Positions 42,832 to 51,580 are shown, counted from the stretch's first letter. The stretch is 52,405 nt of DNA from Betaproteobacteria bacterium Ga0077523 (GCA_001464695.1 LNDQ01000102.1:1-52405), one strand, 5' to 3'. Translations and numbers: made by a program. Notes: a model not told the origin generated them from the sequence alone.

Positions 42832-43244
42832 GCGTGGCCGGCTGCGTGTTCTGCGAAACGGATGGCGGTGAAGTGCTGTGGCGCGACCGGCACCTGCGCG
42901 TGATCGTCCCCGAAGAGAAGGACCATCCGGGTTTCCTGCGCGTGGTGTGGCACGAGCACGTCGCCGAGATGACCGATCTCGCGGTGAGCGATCGCGAGCA
43001 CTTCATGCGAGTCGTGTTCGCCGCTGAATCGGCGATGCGGGAGCTGCTGGCCCCGCACAAGGTCAACGTGGCGAGCCTGGGCAACGTCGTGCCCCACCTT
43101 CACTGGCACGTGGTTCCGCGGTTTACCGACGACCCGCATTTCCCCAATCCCGTCTGGGGTCAGCGCCTTCGGGAAGGCCCCGTGCCCGTGCCGGCAGATT
43201 ACCGGGCCCGTATCGCCACGCGCCTCAAGACGCTGCTGTCGTAG
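42828..43244 (+). CDS. HIT-family protein (histidine-triad hydrolase)
   Basis: A 138-residue histidine-triad nucleotide hydrolase or transferase. The triad is LHWHVVPR in [14 protein letters not shown] near residues 88-101. The early CVFCETDGG resembles the zinc- or cluster-like N-terminus of some HIT proteins. The ATG at 42828 overlaps the oxidoreductase stop (ATGA), implying translational coupling. Its 3' end overlaps convergent phoR by 20 bp. The substrate is not predictable. Confidence 0.9.
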   Translation: MSVAGCVFCETDGGEVLWRDRHLRVIVPEEKDHPGFLRVVWHEHVAEMTDLAVSDREHFMRVVFAAESAMRELLAPHKVNVASLGNVVPHLHWHVVPRFTDDPHFPNPVWGQRLREGPVPVPADYRARIATRLKTLLS

Positions 43245-44604
43245 CGTCCTCGATCGCGCGGGGCGCGGCTGCCGGGCCTGAGATCGCGATATCCTCGGCA
43301 TCGAAGATCACGGTGCGATCCGGCGGGAACACGGCAGCGAAGGTGCTGCCCCGCCCCGGCTCGCTCTGGATCTCCAGCCGTGCGTGATGCCGCGACAGCA
43401 CGTGCTTCACGATCGCGAGCCCGAGACCGGTACCGCCGGTTTCGCGCGAGCGGCTGCGATCCACGCGATAGAAGCGCTCGGTGAGACGATCGATGTGATG
43501 GGCTTCGATGCCGATGCCGGTATCGGTGACGGAGAACACCGGTGCGTGGTCGCGCATTTCCCAATGCAACTCGATGCGGCCGCCTTCGGGCGTATAGCGA
43601 ATGGCGTTGCTCACCAAGTTGCCGAGCGCGCTGCGCAACTCCTCGGCGCTGCCGCGCAGGCCGACACGCGTTTCGAGGCGCAGGCGGATGTCGTGCTTGC
43701 CGCCCGACAGGGCGAGCGCATCCTGGTAGAGGTGCTGAACGAGGTCGCAAACCGGTACCGGATCGTCGCGCAGCGGCGTCACCGTGCTTTCGAGCCGCGA
43801 GAGAGTCAGCAGATCCTCGACCAGGTGATTCATGCGGACGCACTGCTGCATCATGAGATCGAGCGAACGCCGCGTCATCGCAGGGTCGGGCTGCTCCATG
43901 TCGGTCAAGGTCTCGAGAAACCCGTTGAGCACGGTGAGCGGGGTGCGCAATTCATGCGACACGTTGGCGACGAAGTCGCGCCGCGTGGTCTCGAGCCGCT
44001 CCCAGCGCGTGATGTCGCGGCCCAGGACCAGCTTGTCGCTGTCGCCATAGGCGACGATCTGGATCGACAGGATCGCCTCGCCGACGGTGCCGGTCTGGAA
44101 CTTGAGGTTGAGCGGCGTGGTGAAATCGCCGCCTTGCAGATATTCGACGAACTGCGGCTGGCGCACGAGGTAGGTGATCTGCTGGCCGCGATCGCGCGCG
44201 GCGCGCAGGCCGAAGTACTTCTCGGCCTTCGGGTTGCACTGGTCGATGCGGTTGTCCGCGTCGAGCAGGATCACCGCCTCGGGCAGAGCGGCGCCGGCTT
44301 TCTGGAAGCGCAGGAGGGCTTCCTGCAGGCGCGCTTCGGTCTGCCCCTGCCGTCGGACCAGGCGGTGGAGGTAGGAGAACAACTGTTCCCAGGATCCGGT
44401 GCCGTTGGGCACGCTGTCCGGGCGTGGATCCAGCAACCAGCTGTGGAACAACGAAAAGTTGTAGAGGTGCTGCGCGAGGAGCAGCGCCAGCACTACGCAT
44501 GCGACGAACAGCGCTGCGGTCTTGCCGGCGATCGGCCAGATCGGCAGGACGACTGCCGCCACGATCGCAATGGTCAGCAGCGGCTTGCGCCAGTGCGGGT
44601 TCAC
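43225..44604 (-). CDS. phoR: Phosphate-regulon sensor histidine kinase PhoR
   Basis: A 459-residue membrane histidine kinase. Two closely spaced hydrophobic segments (about residues 9-25 and 29-46) lack a sizeable periplasmic domain, as in PhoR. A PAS domain follows at about 95-195 (AVILLDADNRIDQCNPKAEKYFG). The H box is FVANVSHELRTPL with His217, the N box NLVSNAIRYTPEGG, and G boxes DTGIGIE and GGTGLGLAIVK. The GTG start at 44604 has GGAG five bases upstream. It lies 73 bp after phoB, with a hairpin between them. No pst or phoU gene is in the window. Confidence 0.95.
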   Translation of the reverse strand: MNPHWRKPLLTIAIVAAVVLPIWPIAGKTAALFVACVVLALLLAQHLYNFSLFHSWLLDPRPDSVPNGTGSWEQLFSYLHRLVRRQGQTEARLQEALLRFQKAGAALPEAVILLDADNRIDQCNPKAEKYFGLRAARDRGQQITYLVRQPQFVEYLQGGDFTTPLNLKFQTGTVGEAILSIQIVAYGDSDKLVLGRDITRWERLETTRRDFVANVSHELRTPLTVLNGFLETLTDMEQPDPAMTRRSLDLMMQQCVRMNHLVEDLLTLSRLESTVTPLRDDPVPVCDLVQHLYQDALALSGGKHDIRLRLETRVGLRGSAEELRSALGNLVSNAIRYTPEGGRIELHWEMRDHAPVFSVTDTGIGIEAHHIDRLTERFYRVDRSRSRETGGTGLGLAIVKHVLSRHHARLEIQSEPGRGSTFAAVFPPDRTVIFDAEDIAISGPAAAPRAIEDATTAAS

Positions 44605-44642
44605 GAAGGCTCCGGGCCGGGACGTGGTGCCGGATTATTGCA

Positions 44643-44659
44643 GATGCCGGCCCGGCATC
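44643..44659 (-). other. Intercistronic hairpin between phoB and phoR
   Basis: Arms 44643-44649 and 44653-44659 (GATGCCG / CGGCATC) pair over 7 bp around a three-base loop in the 73-bp phoB-phoR gap. Without a T-tract it is unlikely to be a full terminator, but it could lower phoR expression relative to phoB or protect the upstream mRNA end. Confidence 0.45.
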
Positions 44660-44677
44660 GGATCGCTGCGTACTCTG

Positions 44678-45364
44678 TCAGTTGGGTGAGAGCCGGTATC
44701 CGGTCCCGCGGACGGTCTGGATCAGGCTGTCCAGCGCCGTCGGTTCGAGCGCCTTGCGCAGTCGGCGGATGTGCACGTCGACCGTGCGCTCCTCGACGAA
44801 GACGTGATCGCCCCAGACCTGGTCGAGCAACTGGGTCCGCGAGTGGACCCGTTCCGGGTGGGTCATCAGGAAGTGCAGCAACCGGAATTCGGTGGGGCCG
44901 AGATCGACGGGTGTGCTGTTGCCGGTGACTCGATGGCTTGCCGGATCGAGCCTGAGGCCGCCGACCTGGACCATGTCGTCCGTCATCTGCGGTGCCCGCC
45001 GACGCAGGACTGCCTTGACCCGAGCATTCAATTCCCGCGGCGAGAACGGCTTGGTGATGTAGTCGTCGGCACCCGTCTCCAGCCCGGTCAGCTTGTCCTG
45101 CTCCTCGGAGCGGGCGGTGAGCATGATGATGGGGATGGTCTTGGTGCGCTTGTCCGAGCGCAGGCGCCGGGCGAACTCCACGCCGGAAATGCCGGGCAGC
45201 ATCCAGTCGAGCAGGATCAGGTCCGGCAGCGCGTTCTGCACCAGATTGAGCGCCTGCTCGGCGTTGTCCGCCTTGAGGGCCTGGTGGCCCGCCTGCTTCA
45301 GGTTGTAGGAAATCAGCTCCTGGATAGCCGGCTCATCTTCGATCACCAGAATGGTGGCGGCCAT
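44678..45364 (-). CDS. phoB: Phosphate-regulon response regulator PhoB
   Basis: A 228-residue OmpR-class response regulator. The receiver domain has the acidic pocket EDEP (10-13), phospho-acceptor Asp53 in LLDWMLPG, MLTARSEE and the conserved Lys in ITKPFSPREL. The C-terminal winged helix contains LGPTEFRLLHFLMTHPERVHSR and VDVHIRRLRKAL, typical of PhoB. The ATG at 45364 has GAGGAG six bases upstream. A Pho-box-like promoter lies 32-65 bases before it, indicating autoregulation. phoR follows in the same operon. Confidence 0.97.
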   Translation of the reverse strand: MAATILVIEDEPAIQELISYNLKQAGHQALKADNAEQALNLVQNALPDLILLDWMLPGISGVEFARRLRSDKRTKTIPIIMLTARSEEQDKLTGLETGADDYITKPFSPRELNARVKAVLRRRAPQMTDDMVQVGGLRLDPASHRVTGNSTPVDLGPTEFRLLHFLMTHPERVHSRTQLLDQVWGDHVFVEERTVDVHIRRLRKALEPTALDSLIQTVRGTGYRLSPN

Positions 45365-45395
45365 ACGTCACTCCTCGGCTTATCAATGCCTTGCG

Positions 45396-45429
45396 ATCCT
45401 ATGTAACGATTGTTACAGCGCCGTGACAT
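45396..45429 (-). promoter_or_regulatory. Pho box and -10 of phoB
   Basis: On the minus strand, ATGTCAC (45423-45429), a 4-bp spacer and CTGTAAC (45412-45418) form a Pho box. Exactly 10 bp later comes TAGGAT (45396-45401), four of six to a -10 element. A third half-site-like GTTACAT (45401-45407) continues the 11-bp period. The predicted mRNA leader is about 25 bases and includes the GAGGAG ribosome binding site. Confidence 0.75.
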
Positions 45430-45465
45430 CGATCGGCCGGAACCGGTCGCAAACCCTCCTCTGCA

Positions 45466-45972
45466 TCAGCCGCCGTTGTCGTGCAGCGTCCGCCACTTCT
45501 CGCGCCCGCGGATCTCCTCGTCCAGCGTCTCGCGGGCGATCTTGTCGCGTTCGCCGATGTAGAGCACCTCCCGAGCGAACTGGCCGTAGGTCGTGGCACC
45601 CTCGTACAGGTCGGCCAGGGCTTCGAGCACCCGGTCTTCGCTCTTCAACCGGTAGATCGGCAACGGACCGATGCGGCTCTCGGAAACGCGCCGGCATTCG
45701 TGCATGGCCTCGGCCAGCGCCTTGATGGCGGGTTTCTCGGCGTCCGTCGGCCGCGACTTGTCGGCCAGCATTTCGATGGGTTGCGGTGCCTCGAAGGAGA
45801 TGGGCAGCAGGATATGGCTGCGCACCGGATCAATCGTGGGGTCCGCATAGAGCTTGGCGCACTCTGCCCGGACGTCTTTTGCCGTCCTGTCGGTGTCCCC
45901 GGGCATGCCGGCACAGCCGCAGACGGCTGCGGCGCAGGCGGCGAGGACGAGGGAGAGGGTGTGCTTGCTCAT
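45466..45972 (-). CDS. Hypothetical secreted or lipoprotein, upstream of phoB
   Basis: A 168-residue protein I do not recognise. The N-terminus MSKHTLSLVLAACAAAVCGC is a signal peptide with two possible acylated cysteines (Cys13 in LAAC or Cys20 in CGC), so it is probably a lipoprotein. The mature part is mixed charged and helical, with DPVRSHILLPISFEAPQPIEML, KALAEAMHECRR and GQFAREVLYIGERDKIARETLDEEI. It shares strand with phoB, about 100 bp upstream of it, and is divergent from another lipoprotein gene that has a Pho box. Whether it belongs to the Pho response itself is unclear; the Pho box faces the other way. Confidence 0.7.
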   Translation of the reverse strand: MSKHTLSLVLAACAAAVCGCAGMPGDTDRTAKDVRAECAKLYADPTIDPVRSHILLPISFEAPQPIEMLADKSRPTDAEKPAIKALAEAMHECRRVSESRIGPLPIYRLKSEDRVLEALADLYEGATTYGQFAREVLYIGERDKIARETLDEEIRGREKWRTLHDNGG

Positions 45973-46020
45973 TGCGTGGTCCGCCTGTTTCGATGGGTCG
46001 ACAGCCCCATGTTACCCACG

Positions 46021-46054
46021 CTGTCACAAATCTGTAATATGCCGAACGGACGAT
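46021..46054 (+). promoter_or_regulatory. Pho box and -10 upstream of a small lipoprotein gene
   Basis: CTGTCAC (46021-46027), spacer AAAT and CTGTAAT (46032-46038) match the classical Pho-box form, including the A/T spacer. Exactly 10 bp later GACGAT (46049-46054) occupies the -10 position. The arrangement faces the gene at 46106. It is one of the two best sites in the window by sequence. Confidence 0.78.
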
Positions 46055-46105
46055 GCGCCGCCCGATCGGGGCGGCGCAACCGGTCGAACCTCGGGGAGGA
46101 GCGCC

Positions 46106-46468
46106 ATGAAAAAGAATCTGGGGTGGGTGCTGTTGGGTTCGATCGTGGTTGCCGGTTGCGCTACCACGCCCGACCCGGGTGCTCAAGAGTGGGCCGCCCG
46201 CCAGTCCGGTGCACGGATCGAGCAGGCCGCGGGCCGTTCGACGGGCCAGGACGGAGGCCAGGCCGCACGCTATCGGGCCCTGGCGAGTGACGACGCGTGG
46301 TTGGCCGAATACGCGGCCTACGCTGCCTCCATCCGCGAGAGCGTGGCTGCCGGCGATCTCACCGAGGCCGAAGGCGCCCGGCTGATTGCACGCCAGCGTC
46401 GCGTTTCGGAGGCCGAGCGCCTGGTGGCCGTCCGTCACGAATCGCGCTACAGCTACCCCGACAACTGA
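46106..46468 (+). CDS. Small uncharacterised lipoprotein, candidate Pho-regulon member
   Basis: A 120-residue lipoprotein of unknown function. The signal peptide ends in VVAGC (Cys18), and Ala-Thr after the cysteine favours the outer membrane. The mature region is alanine-rich and helical (WAARQSGARIEQAAGR, AAYAASIRESVAAGDLTEAEGARLIARQRRVSEAERL). The central AAGDLTEAE resembles the turn of SHOCT-like oligomerisation helices, a loose likeness only. The ATG has GGGGAGGAG upstream. A strong Pho-box promoter precedes it and a hairpin follows, so it looks monocistronic and phosphate-controlled. Confidence 0.8.
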   Translation: MKKNLGWVLLGSIVVAGCATTPDPGAQEWAARQSGARIEQAAGRSTGQDGGQAARYRALASDDAWLAEYAAYAASIRESVAAGDLTEAEGARLIARQRRVSEAERLVAVRHESRYSYPDN

Positions 46469-46473
46469 CCGCA

Positions 46474-46505
46474 CGAAGCCCCCGCAAGGTGGGGCATCGG
46501 CTTCG
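46474..46505 (+). terminator. Possible terminator after the small lipoprotein gene
   Basis: CGAAGCC (46474-46480) pairs with GGCTTCG (46499-46505) over 7 bp. An inner CCC/GGG pairing and a CATC bulge extend the stem. No T-tract follows, so strength is uncertain. Confidence 0.4.
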
Positions 46506-46562
46506 GTTATGATCCGGCCGGTCGCGTCGCGACCGGATCGATCATCCCGGAGAACGCTTTTC

Positions 46563-47009
46563 TTGGCCGCATCTCGCAGCAGCAGCCCGCAGCCGACCGA
46601 CATCGTGCTGCACCAGCAGTCGAAAGTGCTCGAGATTGCCTTCGACGATGGATTGCGCGCCCGTCTGCCGTGCGAGTTCCTGCGCGTCTACAGCCCGTCC
46701 GCGGAAGTCCGTGGCCATGGTCCCGGGCAGGAGGTCCTTCAGGCGGGCAAGCGCGAGGTCAACATCTCCGCCATCGAACCGGTGGGCAGCTATGCGGTCA
46801 AGCTCGTCTTCACCGACGGCCACGACACCGGACTCTATTCATGGGACTACCTGCACGAGCTGGCGAGCGAGCAGGAAGCGCTCTGGCAGCGCTACCTCGA
46901 GCGCATGAAAGCGGCGGGTGCCAGCCGCGATCCGGCCGGCGGCGTGAAGGTGCACAAGCTGCAGCGCATGGACCCGCCGCGGTTTTCCAAGCCACCCTCC
47001 GATGAGTAA
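46563..47009 (+). CDS. DUF971 (GBBH-like N-terminal) domain protein
   Basis: A 148-residue protein consisting mainly of the DUF971 fold also found at the N-terminus of gamma-butyrobetaine hydroxylases. Key pieces are [37 protein letters not shown] and [19 protein letters not shown]. Family members are linked to iron-sulphur or ubiquinone gene clusters, and here it directly precedes ubiE with an eight-base overlap. The best start is TTG 46563, with GGAGA about nine bases upstream; an ATG at 46509 is possible but lacks a ribosome binding site. Confidence 0.85.
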   Translation: MAASRSSSPQPTDIVLHQQSKVLEIAFDDGLRARLPCEFLRVYSPSAEVRGHGPGQEVLQAGKREVNISAIEPVGSYAVKLVFTDGHDTGLYSWDYLHELASEQEALWQRYLERMKAAGASRDPAGGVKVHKLQRMDPPRFSKPPSDE

Positions 47010-47733
47010 GACGGACTTCGGCTTTACCCAGGTCGACGAGAACGACAAGGCTGCCAAGGTCGCCGGCGTGTTCGAGTCGGTCGCGCCGAGCTACGACGCG
47101 ATGAACGACCTCATGTCCGCGGGCCTGCACCGATTGTGGAAGCGTTTCGCGGTCGATGCGGCGCTGGTGCATCCTGGACAGCGCGTGCTCGATGTGGCGG
47201 GCGGCACTGGCGACATGACGCGTCTTTTCAGTGAGCGGGTCGGGCCAACCGGCGAAGTGTGGTTGACCGACATCAACGGTCCCATGCTTGCCGCCGGGCG
47301 CGATCGCCTCGCCGACGTGGGACTCGCCCCGCCGGTTGTCCGCTGCGACGCCGAACGCCTGCCGTTCCCCGACCGCTATTTCGATTGTGTCTCGGTGGCC
47401 TTCGGCCTGCGCAACATGACGCACAAGGATGCGGCGCTCGCGGAGTTTCGCCGCGTCCTCAAGCCGGCCGGCCGGCTGATCGTCCTCGAGTTCTCGCGCG
47501 TGTGGAAGCCGCTCGAGAAGCTGTACGACCTCTATTCGTTCCGCGTGCTGCCGTTCATGGGGCGGGTCGTCGCCAAGGACGCCGATTCGTACCGCTACCT
47601 CGCCGAATCGATCCGCATGCACCCCGACCAGGAGGCCCTGAAGACGATGCTCGAGGGCGCCGGCCTCGAGCGCGTCGAGTATTTCAATCTCAGCGCCGGC
47701 GTCGTGGCCGTGCATCGGGGGTGGGCACCTTGA
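47002..47733 (+). CDS. ubiE: Demethylmenaquinone/2-polyprenyl-benzoquinol C-methyltransferase UbiE
   Basis: A 243-residue class I methyltransferase carrying out C-methylation in ubiquinone (and menaquinone) synthesis. It has the SAM motif [12 protein letters not shown] near residues 64-75, the family signatures [21 protein letters not shown] and [27 protein letters not shown], and the C-terminal [17 protein letters not shown]. It is the first of three quinone genes in tandem, ubiE-ubiJ-ubiB, coupled to DUF971 upstream. Confidence 0.97.
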   Translation: MSKTDFGFTQVDENDKAAKVAGVFESVAPSYDAMNDLMSAGLHRLWKRFAVDAALVHPGQRVLDVAGGTGDMTRLFSERVGPTGEVWLTDINGPMLAAGRDRLADVGLAPPVVRCDAERLPFPDRYFDCVSVAFGLRNMTHKDAALAEFRRVLKPAGRLIVLEFSRVWKPLEKLYDLYSFRVLPFMGRVVAKDADSYRYLAESIRMHPDQEALKTMLEGAGLERVEYFNLSAGVVAVHRGWAP

Positions 47734-48317
47734 ACGGACCGCTCGACCGGGTCGTGGCGGCGGCGCTCAACCATGTGGTCGGGCAGGCACCCTGGGCGCA
47801 GGCGGCGCTGCTCAAGCACACGGGCAACACGGCCGCGTTTGTCGTCGCACCGTTCGAGTTTGCGCTCAGCATCGACGCGGCCGGCACGTTCCAGGCGGCC
47901 GGCGAGACTGAGACCCCGGACCTCCGGGTCGAGCTGACACCTGGCGCTGCCGCGCGCGTTGCCACGGGACAGGTATTGTTGAGCGAGGTCGCCCGTATCG
48001 ATGGCGATGCCGCGTTCGGCGCGACCTTGCGGCAGCTCGCGCAGAACCTGCGCTGGGACTACGAAGAGGACCTGTCGAAGGTGGTGGGTGACATCGCGGC
48101 CCATCGCGCGGCAGGAATGCTGAGATCGCTCGCCGCATGGCCCCGTTCCGCGGGCGAGAGAATCGGCCAGGCGGCCGCCGAGTTCGCCACCGAGGAGGCA
48201 CAGCTGATGCCGTCGCGCCACGAGTTCGAGGCCTGGCTCGCCGACGTGGACCGGTTGCGCGACGACGCCGAGCGCCTCGAGAAGCGCATCGCGCGGCTCG
48301 AAGCCGCCGCGCGGTAG
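47721..48317 (+). CDS. ubiJ: Ubiquinone biosynthesis accessory factor UbiJ (SCP2-like)
   Basis: A 198-residue protein with an SCP2-like lipid-binding domain (about residues 15-110: [31 protein letters not shown]) and a C-terminal coiled coil (residues 160-197, [24 protein letters not shown]). UbiJ, with UbiK, helps assemble the soluble ubiquinone-synthesis complex and binds its lipid intermediates. The start is GTG 47721 or TTG 47730; both overlap the end of ubiE. Position between ubiE and ubiB supports the call. Confidence 0.9.
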   Translation: MGTLNGPLDRVVAAALNHVVGQAPWAQAALLKHTGNTAAFVVAPFEFALSIDAAGTFQAAGETETPDLRVELTPGAAARVATGQVLLSEVARIDGDAAFGATLRQLAQNLRWDYEEDLSKVVGDIAAHRAAGMLRSLAAWPRSAGERIGQAAAEFATEEAQLMPSRHEFEAWLADVDRLRDDAERLEKRIARLEAAAR

Positions 48318-48348
48318 TCGCGGCCGGGAATTCCGGGGCTCTTAGGAC

Positions 48349-49878
48349 ATGCTGCGTCTGCTGCGCCTCGCCAAGATTCTCGCCGTCGTCTTCCGCTTCG
48401 GGCTCGACGAGTTCGCGCTCGGCCACGAGCGGGTGCGCTGGCTGCGACCGCTCATCCGCGTGGTGTTCTTCTGGCGCCGGCTGGAGCGCCCGCGCGGGGA
48501 GCGACTGCGTCGCGCGCTCGAGGATCTCGGCCCGATCTTCGTGAAGTTCGGGCAAGTGCTGTCGACGCGGCGCGACCTGATTCCTCTCGACATCGCCGAC
48601 GAACTCGCGCGGTTACAGGATCGCGTCCCGCCGTTTCCCGCGGAGCAGGCCGTGGCGGTGATCGAGAAGGCCTACGGCCGCAAGGTCGACGACGTCTTCG
48701 CGAGCTTCGATCGCACTGCAGTGGCGTCCGCCTCGGTGGCACAAGTCCATTTCGCGACCTTGCCCGATGGCCGCGAAGTCGCCGTGAAGATCCTGCGCCC
48801 GGGCATCGAACCGGTCATCGGGCGCGACATCGAGTTGCTCGAGACTGCTGCCAGCCTGATCGAGCTGGTGTGGCAGGACGGCAAGCGGCTGAAGCCCAAA
48901 GAGGTGATTGCGGAATTCCGCAACCACCTGCGGGACGAGCTCGACCTGATGCGCGAAGCCGCCAACGGTAGTCAGCTAAGGCGCAATTTCCGCGACTCGC
49001 CATTGCTGGTCGTCCCCGAGATCCACTGGGACTGGTGCACTTCCGCAGTGATGGTGATGGAGCGCGTCGTCGGCACGCCGATCTCGCAGGTGGCGGCCCT
49101 GCGCGAACAGGGCATCGACATCCCGAAGCTTTCGCGCATGGGTGTGGAGATCTTCTTCACCCAGGTGTTCCGCGACGGCTTCTTCCACGCCGACATGCAT
49201 CCAGGGAACATCTTCGTCGGCGCCGACGGGCGTTACATCGCGCTCGACTTCGGCATCATGGGAACGCTGACCGAGGTCGACAAGAGCTACCTCGCCCAGA
49301 ATTTTCTCGCGTTCTTCCGCCGCGACTACCGGCGCGTGGCCCAGGCTCATCTGGAGGCAGGGTGGGTCCCGCCGGAAACCCGCATGGACGAGTTCGAGTC
49401 CGCCATCCGGGCCGTCTGCGAGCCCATCTTCGACAAGCCGCTCAAGGAAATCTCCTTCGGACGCGTGCTGCTGCGCCTCTTTCAGACGGCGCGGCGCTTC
49501 AACCTCGAAGTGCAGCCGCAGCTCGTGCTGCTGCAGAAGACGCTGCTCAACATCGAAGGCCTCGGCCGCGAACTGGACCCGGACCTCGACCTGTGGAAGA
49601 CCGCCAAGCCGTTCCTGGAGCGCTGGATGTCGGAGCAGATCGGCTGGCGCGGCCTGTTGCGCTCGATCCGCGAAGAAGCCCCGCAATGGGGCGTCACGCT
49701 GCCGCAGTTGCCCCGGCTCGTCTACCGGGCGCTGCAGGGGCCGCCCCAGCACCAGCTCGAGGCTGCCTTGCGGCAACTGATCCGTGAGCAGCGCCAGCAG
49801 TCGCAGCTGCTGGTGGTGGTCATTGCCGCACTCGTGTTCCTCATCGTTCTCCTCGTCGTCTTCGCGGCGCGCCACTGA
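48349..49878 (+). CDS. ubiB: Ubiquinone biosynthesis protein UbiB (atypical kinase/ATPase)
   Basis: A 509-residue member of the ABC1/ADCK atypical kinase family needed for coenzyme Q synthesis. The family KxGQ motif reads [15 protein letters not shown] at residues 65-79. An A-rich nucleotide loop appears as [12 protein letters not shown], with the catalytic-like HADMHPGN and the metal-binding LDFGIMG. Two C-terminal membrane segments are packed into residues 485-506 ([19 protein letters not shown]). Length is close to the usual 540. It ends the quinone operon. Confidence 0.96.
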   Translation: MLRLLRLAKILAVVFRFGLDEFALGHERVRWLRPLIRVVFFWRRLERPRGERLRRALEDLGPIFVKFGQVLSTRRDLIPLDIADELARLQDRVPPFPAEQAVAVIEKAYGRKVDDVFASFDRTAVASASVAQVHFATLPDGREVAVKILRPGIEPVIGRDIELLETAASLIELVWQDGKRLKPKEVIAEFRNHLRDELDLMREAANGSQLRRNFRDSPLLVVPEIHWDWCTSAVMVMERVVGTPISQVAALREQGIDIPKLSRMGVEIFFTQVFRDGFFHADMHPGNIFVGADGRYIALDFGIMGTLTEVDKSYLAQNFLAFFRRDYRRVAQAHLEAGWVPPETRMDEFESAIRAVCEPIFDKPLKEISFGRVLLRLFQTARRFNLEVQPQLVLLQKTLLNIEGLGRELDPDLDLWKTAKPFLERWMSEQIGWRGLLRSIREEAPQWGVTLPQLPRLVYRALQGPPQHQLEAALRQLIREQRQQSQLLVVVIAALVFLIVLLVVFAARH

Positions 49879-49904
49879 CACCTGACCGGTCCCGTCGATG
49901 GGGC

Positions 49905-49938
49905 CTGTCATTAAAGCGTCATGTTCCCTGAAGACAAT
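49905..49938 (+). promoter_or_regulatory. Pho box and -10 of the OprP-like porin gene
   Basis: CTGTCAT (49905-49911, perfect half-site), spacer TAAA and GCGTCAT (49916-49922) are followed after exactly 10 bp by GACAAT (49933-49938), four of six to a -10. The predicted 5' leader is about 70 bases. It lies just after the ubiB stop codon. Confidence 0.82.
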
Positions 49939-50017
49939 CCCGGCCCATCGAGGCAGCCTGGGTCTTCAAGGCTGCCCGGACTTGACCAAGCACTCGCTCT
50001 AGGACCGGGAGAACTGA

Positions 50018-51571
50018 ATGGGTTACACGCGCACGCCCGATGGGCGCTTCCGTTTCACACCGATCGCCGCCGCTTTGCTGCTGGCGCTGGGATTGGGCAC
50101 CGTACCGGCCTACGCGGAAGACGACGCCGCGCCGGCGTCGAAGAAGGACAAGATGACCGAGCTGCTGGACAAGCTCAAGGCCAAGGGCATCATCTCCGAC
50201 GAGGAGTACGATGAGCTGTCCGGCAACACGCCGGAGGCCCGTGCCGAAGCACGCGCGGAGCGGCGCAGGCAGGCGACGCGCGAGGCCAACGAAGTGCAGA
50301 AGGCGGAATCCGCGAAGGAGCGCTACAACGGCCGGTGGAATAACGGCATCACCTTCGCCACGCCGGACAACCGCAACTCGTTCAACATCAGCGGCCGCGT
50401 GCATGCGGACTATCGGTACTTCGACGAGAACACCGCACCCAGCGGCTTCGACGTCCGCCGCGCCTACCTGACCTTGTCGGGCAAGTGGAACGAGTGGCTC
50501 ACCTGGGACGTCACGGGCGACTTTGCACAGCCGACCACCTCGGTGGCCGGCACGCAACAGAACGGCGGCTCGATCCTCGACGTGGCGTGGGTGAACGCGG
50601 CCTACAGCGACGCGCTGCAGTTTCGCATGGGCCAGTTCAAGATGCCGTTCAGCATGGAGCAGCTGCAGAGCTCGCGCTTCATCGATTTCCAGGAACGCGC
50701 CTTGATGGACGCCCTGATTCCCGCCAAGGAACGCGGCCTGATGGTGCACGGCGCGCCGTTCCTGGGCGCCACCTACGGCTTGGCGTTGTCCAACGGGCAG
50801 GGCAAGAACGGCAATGAGCTCAACCCGCGCGCCGATACCCCCGATGTCATCGGCCGGGTGACGTACAACTTCGCTGAAGCTCTCAATCAACAGGCGAGGG
50901 CCGTCTACCACATAGGTCTCGCCGGATCGGTCGGGGATCTGCCGTTCAACACCACGGCCCAGGCTGCGACCACGGAAGCTCGCGGTTACCAGTTCTTCAC
51001 CGTCGGTTCGTTCGGCGGCGACAACGTTCGCCGGGAGCGGATTGGCGTCGAAGGCGCGCTCGCCTACGGGCCGGTCAAGTTGCAGAGCCAGTGGGTGCAG
51101 GTCAACTACGAGGGCAAGAACGGCACCACGGAGTACGACAAGAGCATCTCGTCGTGGTACGCGAGCCTGATGTGGATGGTGACCGGCGAGCGCTATGCCG
51201 AGTCGTATCGCAACGGTGTGTTCGGGCGCATGATTCCGATCCAGAACTACACGCCGGGCGGTTCGAGCTGGGGCGCTTGGGAGCTGGGGCTGCGCTACAG
51301 CCAGTGGGACGGTTCCGACTTCCAGTTGGCCAACGCCAACAACAACACCGGCGTCATCGTGACGACCCTCACGGCACCGAATGTCGTCACCAAGGCGCAG
51401 GCAATCACGGTGGGCCTCAAGTGGATCTGGACCCCCAATTTCAAGATCTATTTCAACTACGTCGATACGAAATTCGGTGCGCCGATCACCGTGACGACGG
51501 CGGGGCCGGTGGAACGTTTCACCACCGATCGCGAGCGGGCGCTGACGATGCGGGCGGCCTTCGACTTCTGA
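50018..51571 (+). CDS. Phosphate/polyphosphate-selective porin, OprP/OprO family
   Basis: A 517-residue outer-membrane porin. After a signal peptide (to about PAYA) comes a short charged helical N-terminus (KKDKMTELLDKLKAKGIISDEEYDEL), common in this family. The beta-barrel then begins with SFNISGRVHADYRYFDE and GFDVRRAYLTLSGK. RMGQFKMPFSMEQLQSSRFIDFQERA is a typical strand-loop region, and the protein ends in AFDF with the terminal Phe needed for barrel assembly. OprP and OprO take up phosphate and polyphosphate under starvation, and the upstream Pho box fits that. GGGAGA precedes the ATG at 50018. Confidence 0.92.
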   Translation: MGYTRTPDGRFRFTPIAAALLLALGLGTVPAYAEDDAAPASKKDKMTELLDKLKAKGIISDEEYDELSGNTPEARAEARAERRRQATREANEVQKAESAKERYNGRWNNGITFATPDNRNSFNISGRVHADYRYFDENTAPSGFDVRRAYLTLSGKWNEWLTWDVTGDFAQPTTSVAGTQQNGGSILDVAWVNAAYSDALQFRMGQFKMPFSMEQLQSSRFIDFQERALMDALIPAKERGLMVHGAPFLGATYGLALSNGQGKNGNELNPRADTPDVIGRVTYNFAEALNQQARAVYHIGLAGSVGDLPFNTTAQAATTEARGYQFFTVGSFGGDNVRRERIGVEGALAYGPVKLQSQWVQVNYEGKNGTTEYDKSISSWYASLMWMVTGERYAESYRNGVFGRMIPIQNYTPGGSSWGAWELGLRYSQWDGSDFQLANANNNTGVIVTTLTAPNVVTKAQAITVGLKWIWTPNFKIYFNYVDTKFGAPITVTTAGPVERFTTDRERALTMRAAFDF

Positions 51572-51580
51572 TGCCGTCAC

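Noticed and set aside
44671..44680. CTGTCAG near the phoB stop codon as a Pho half-site
   Set aside because: There is no second half-site at 11-bp spacing and it lies at the 3' end of phoB.
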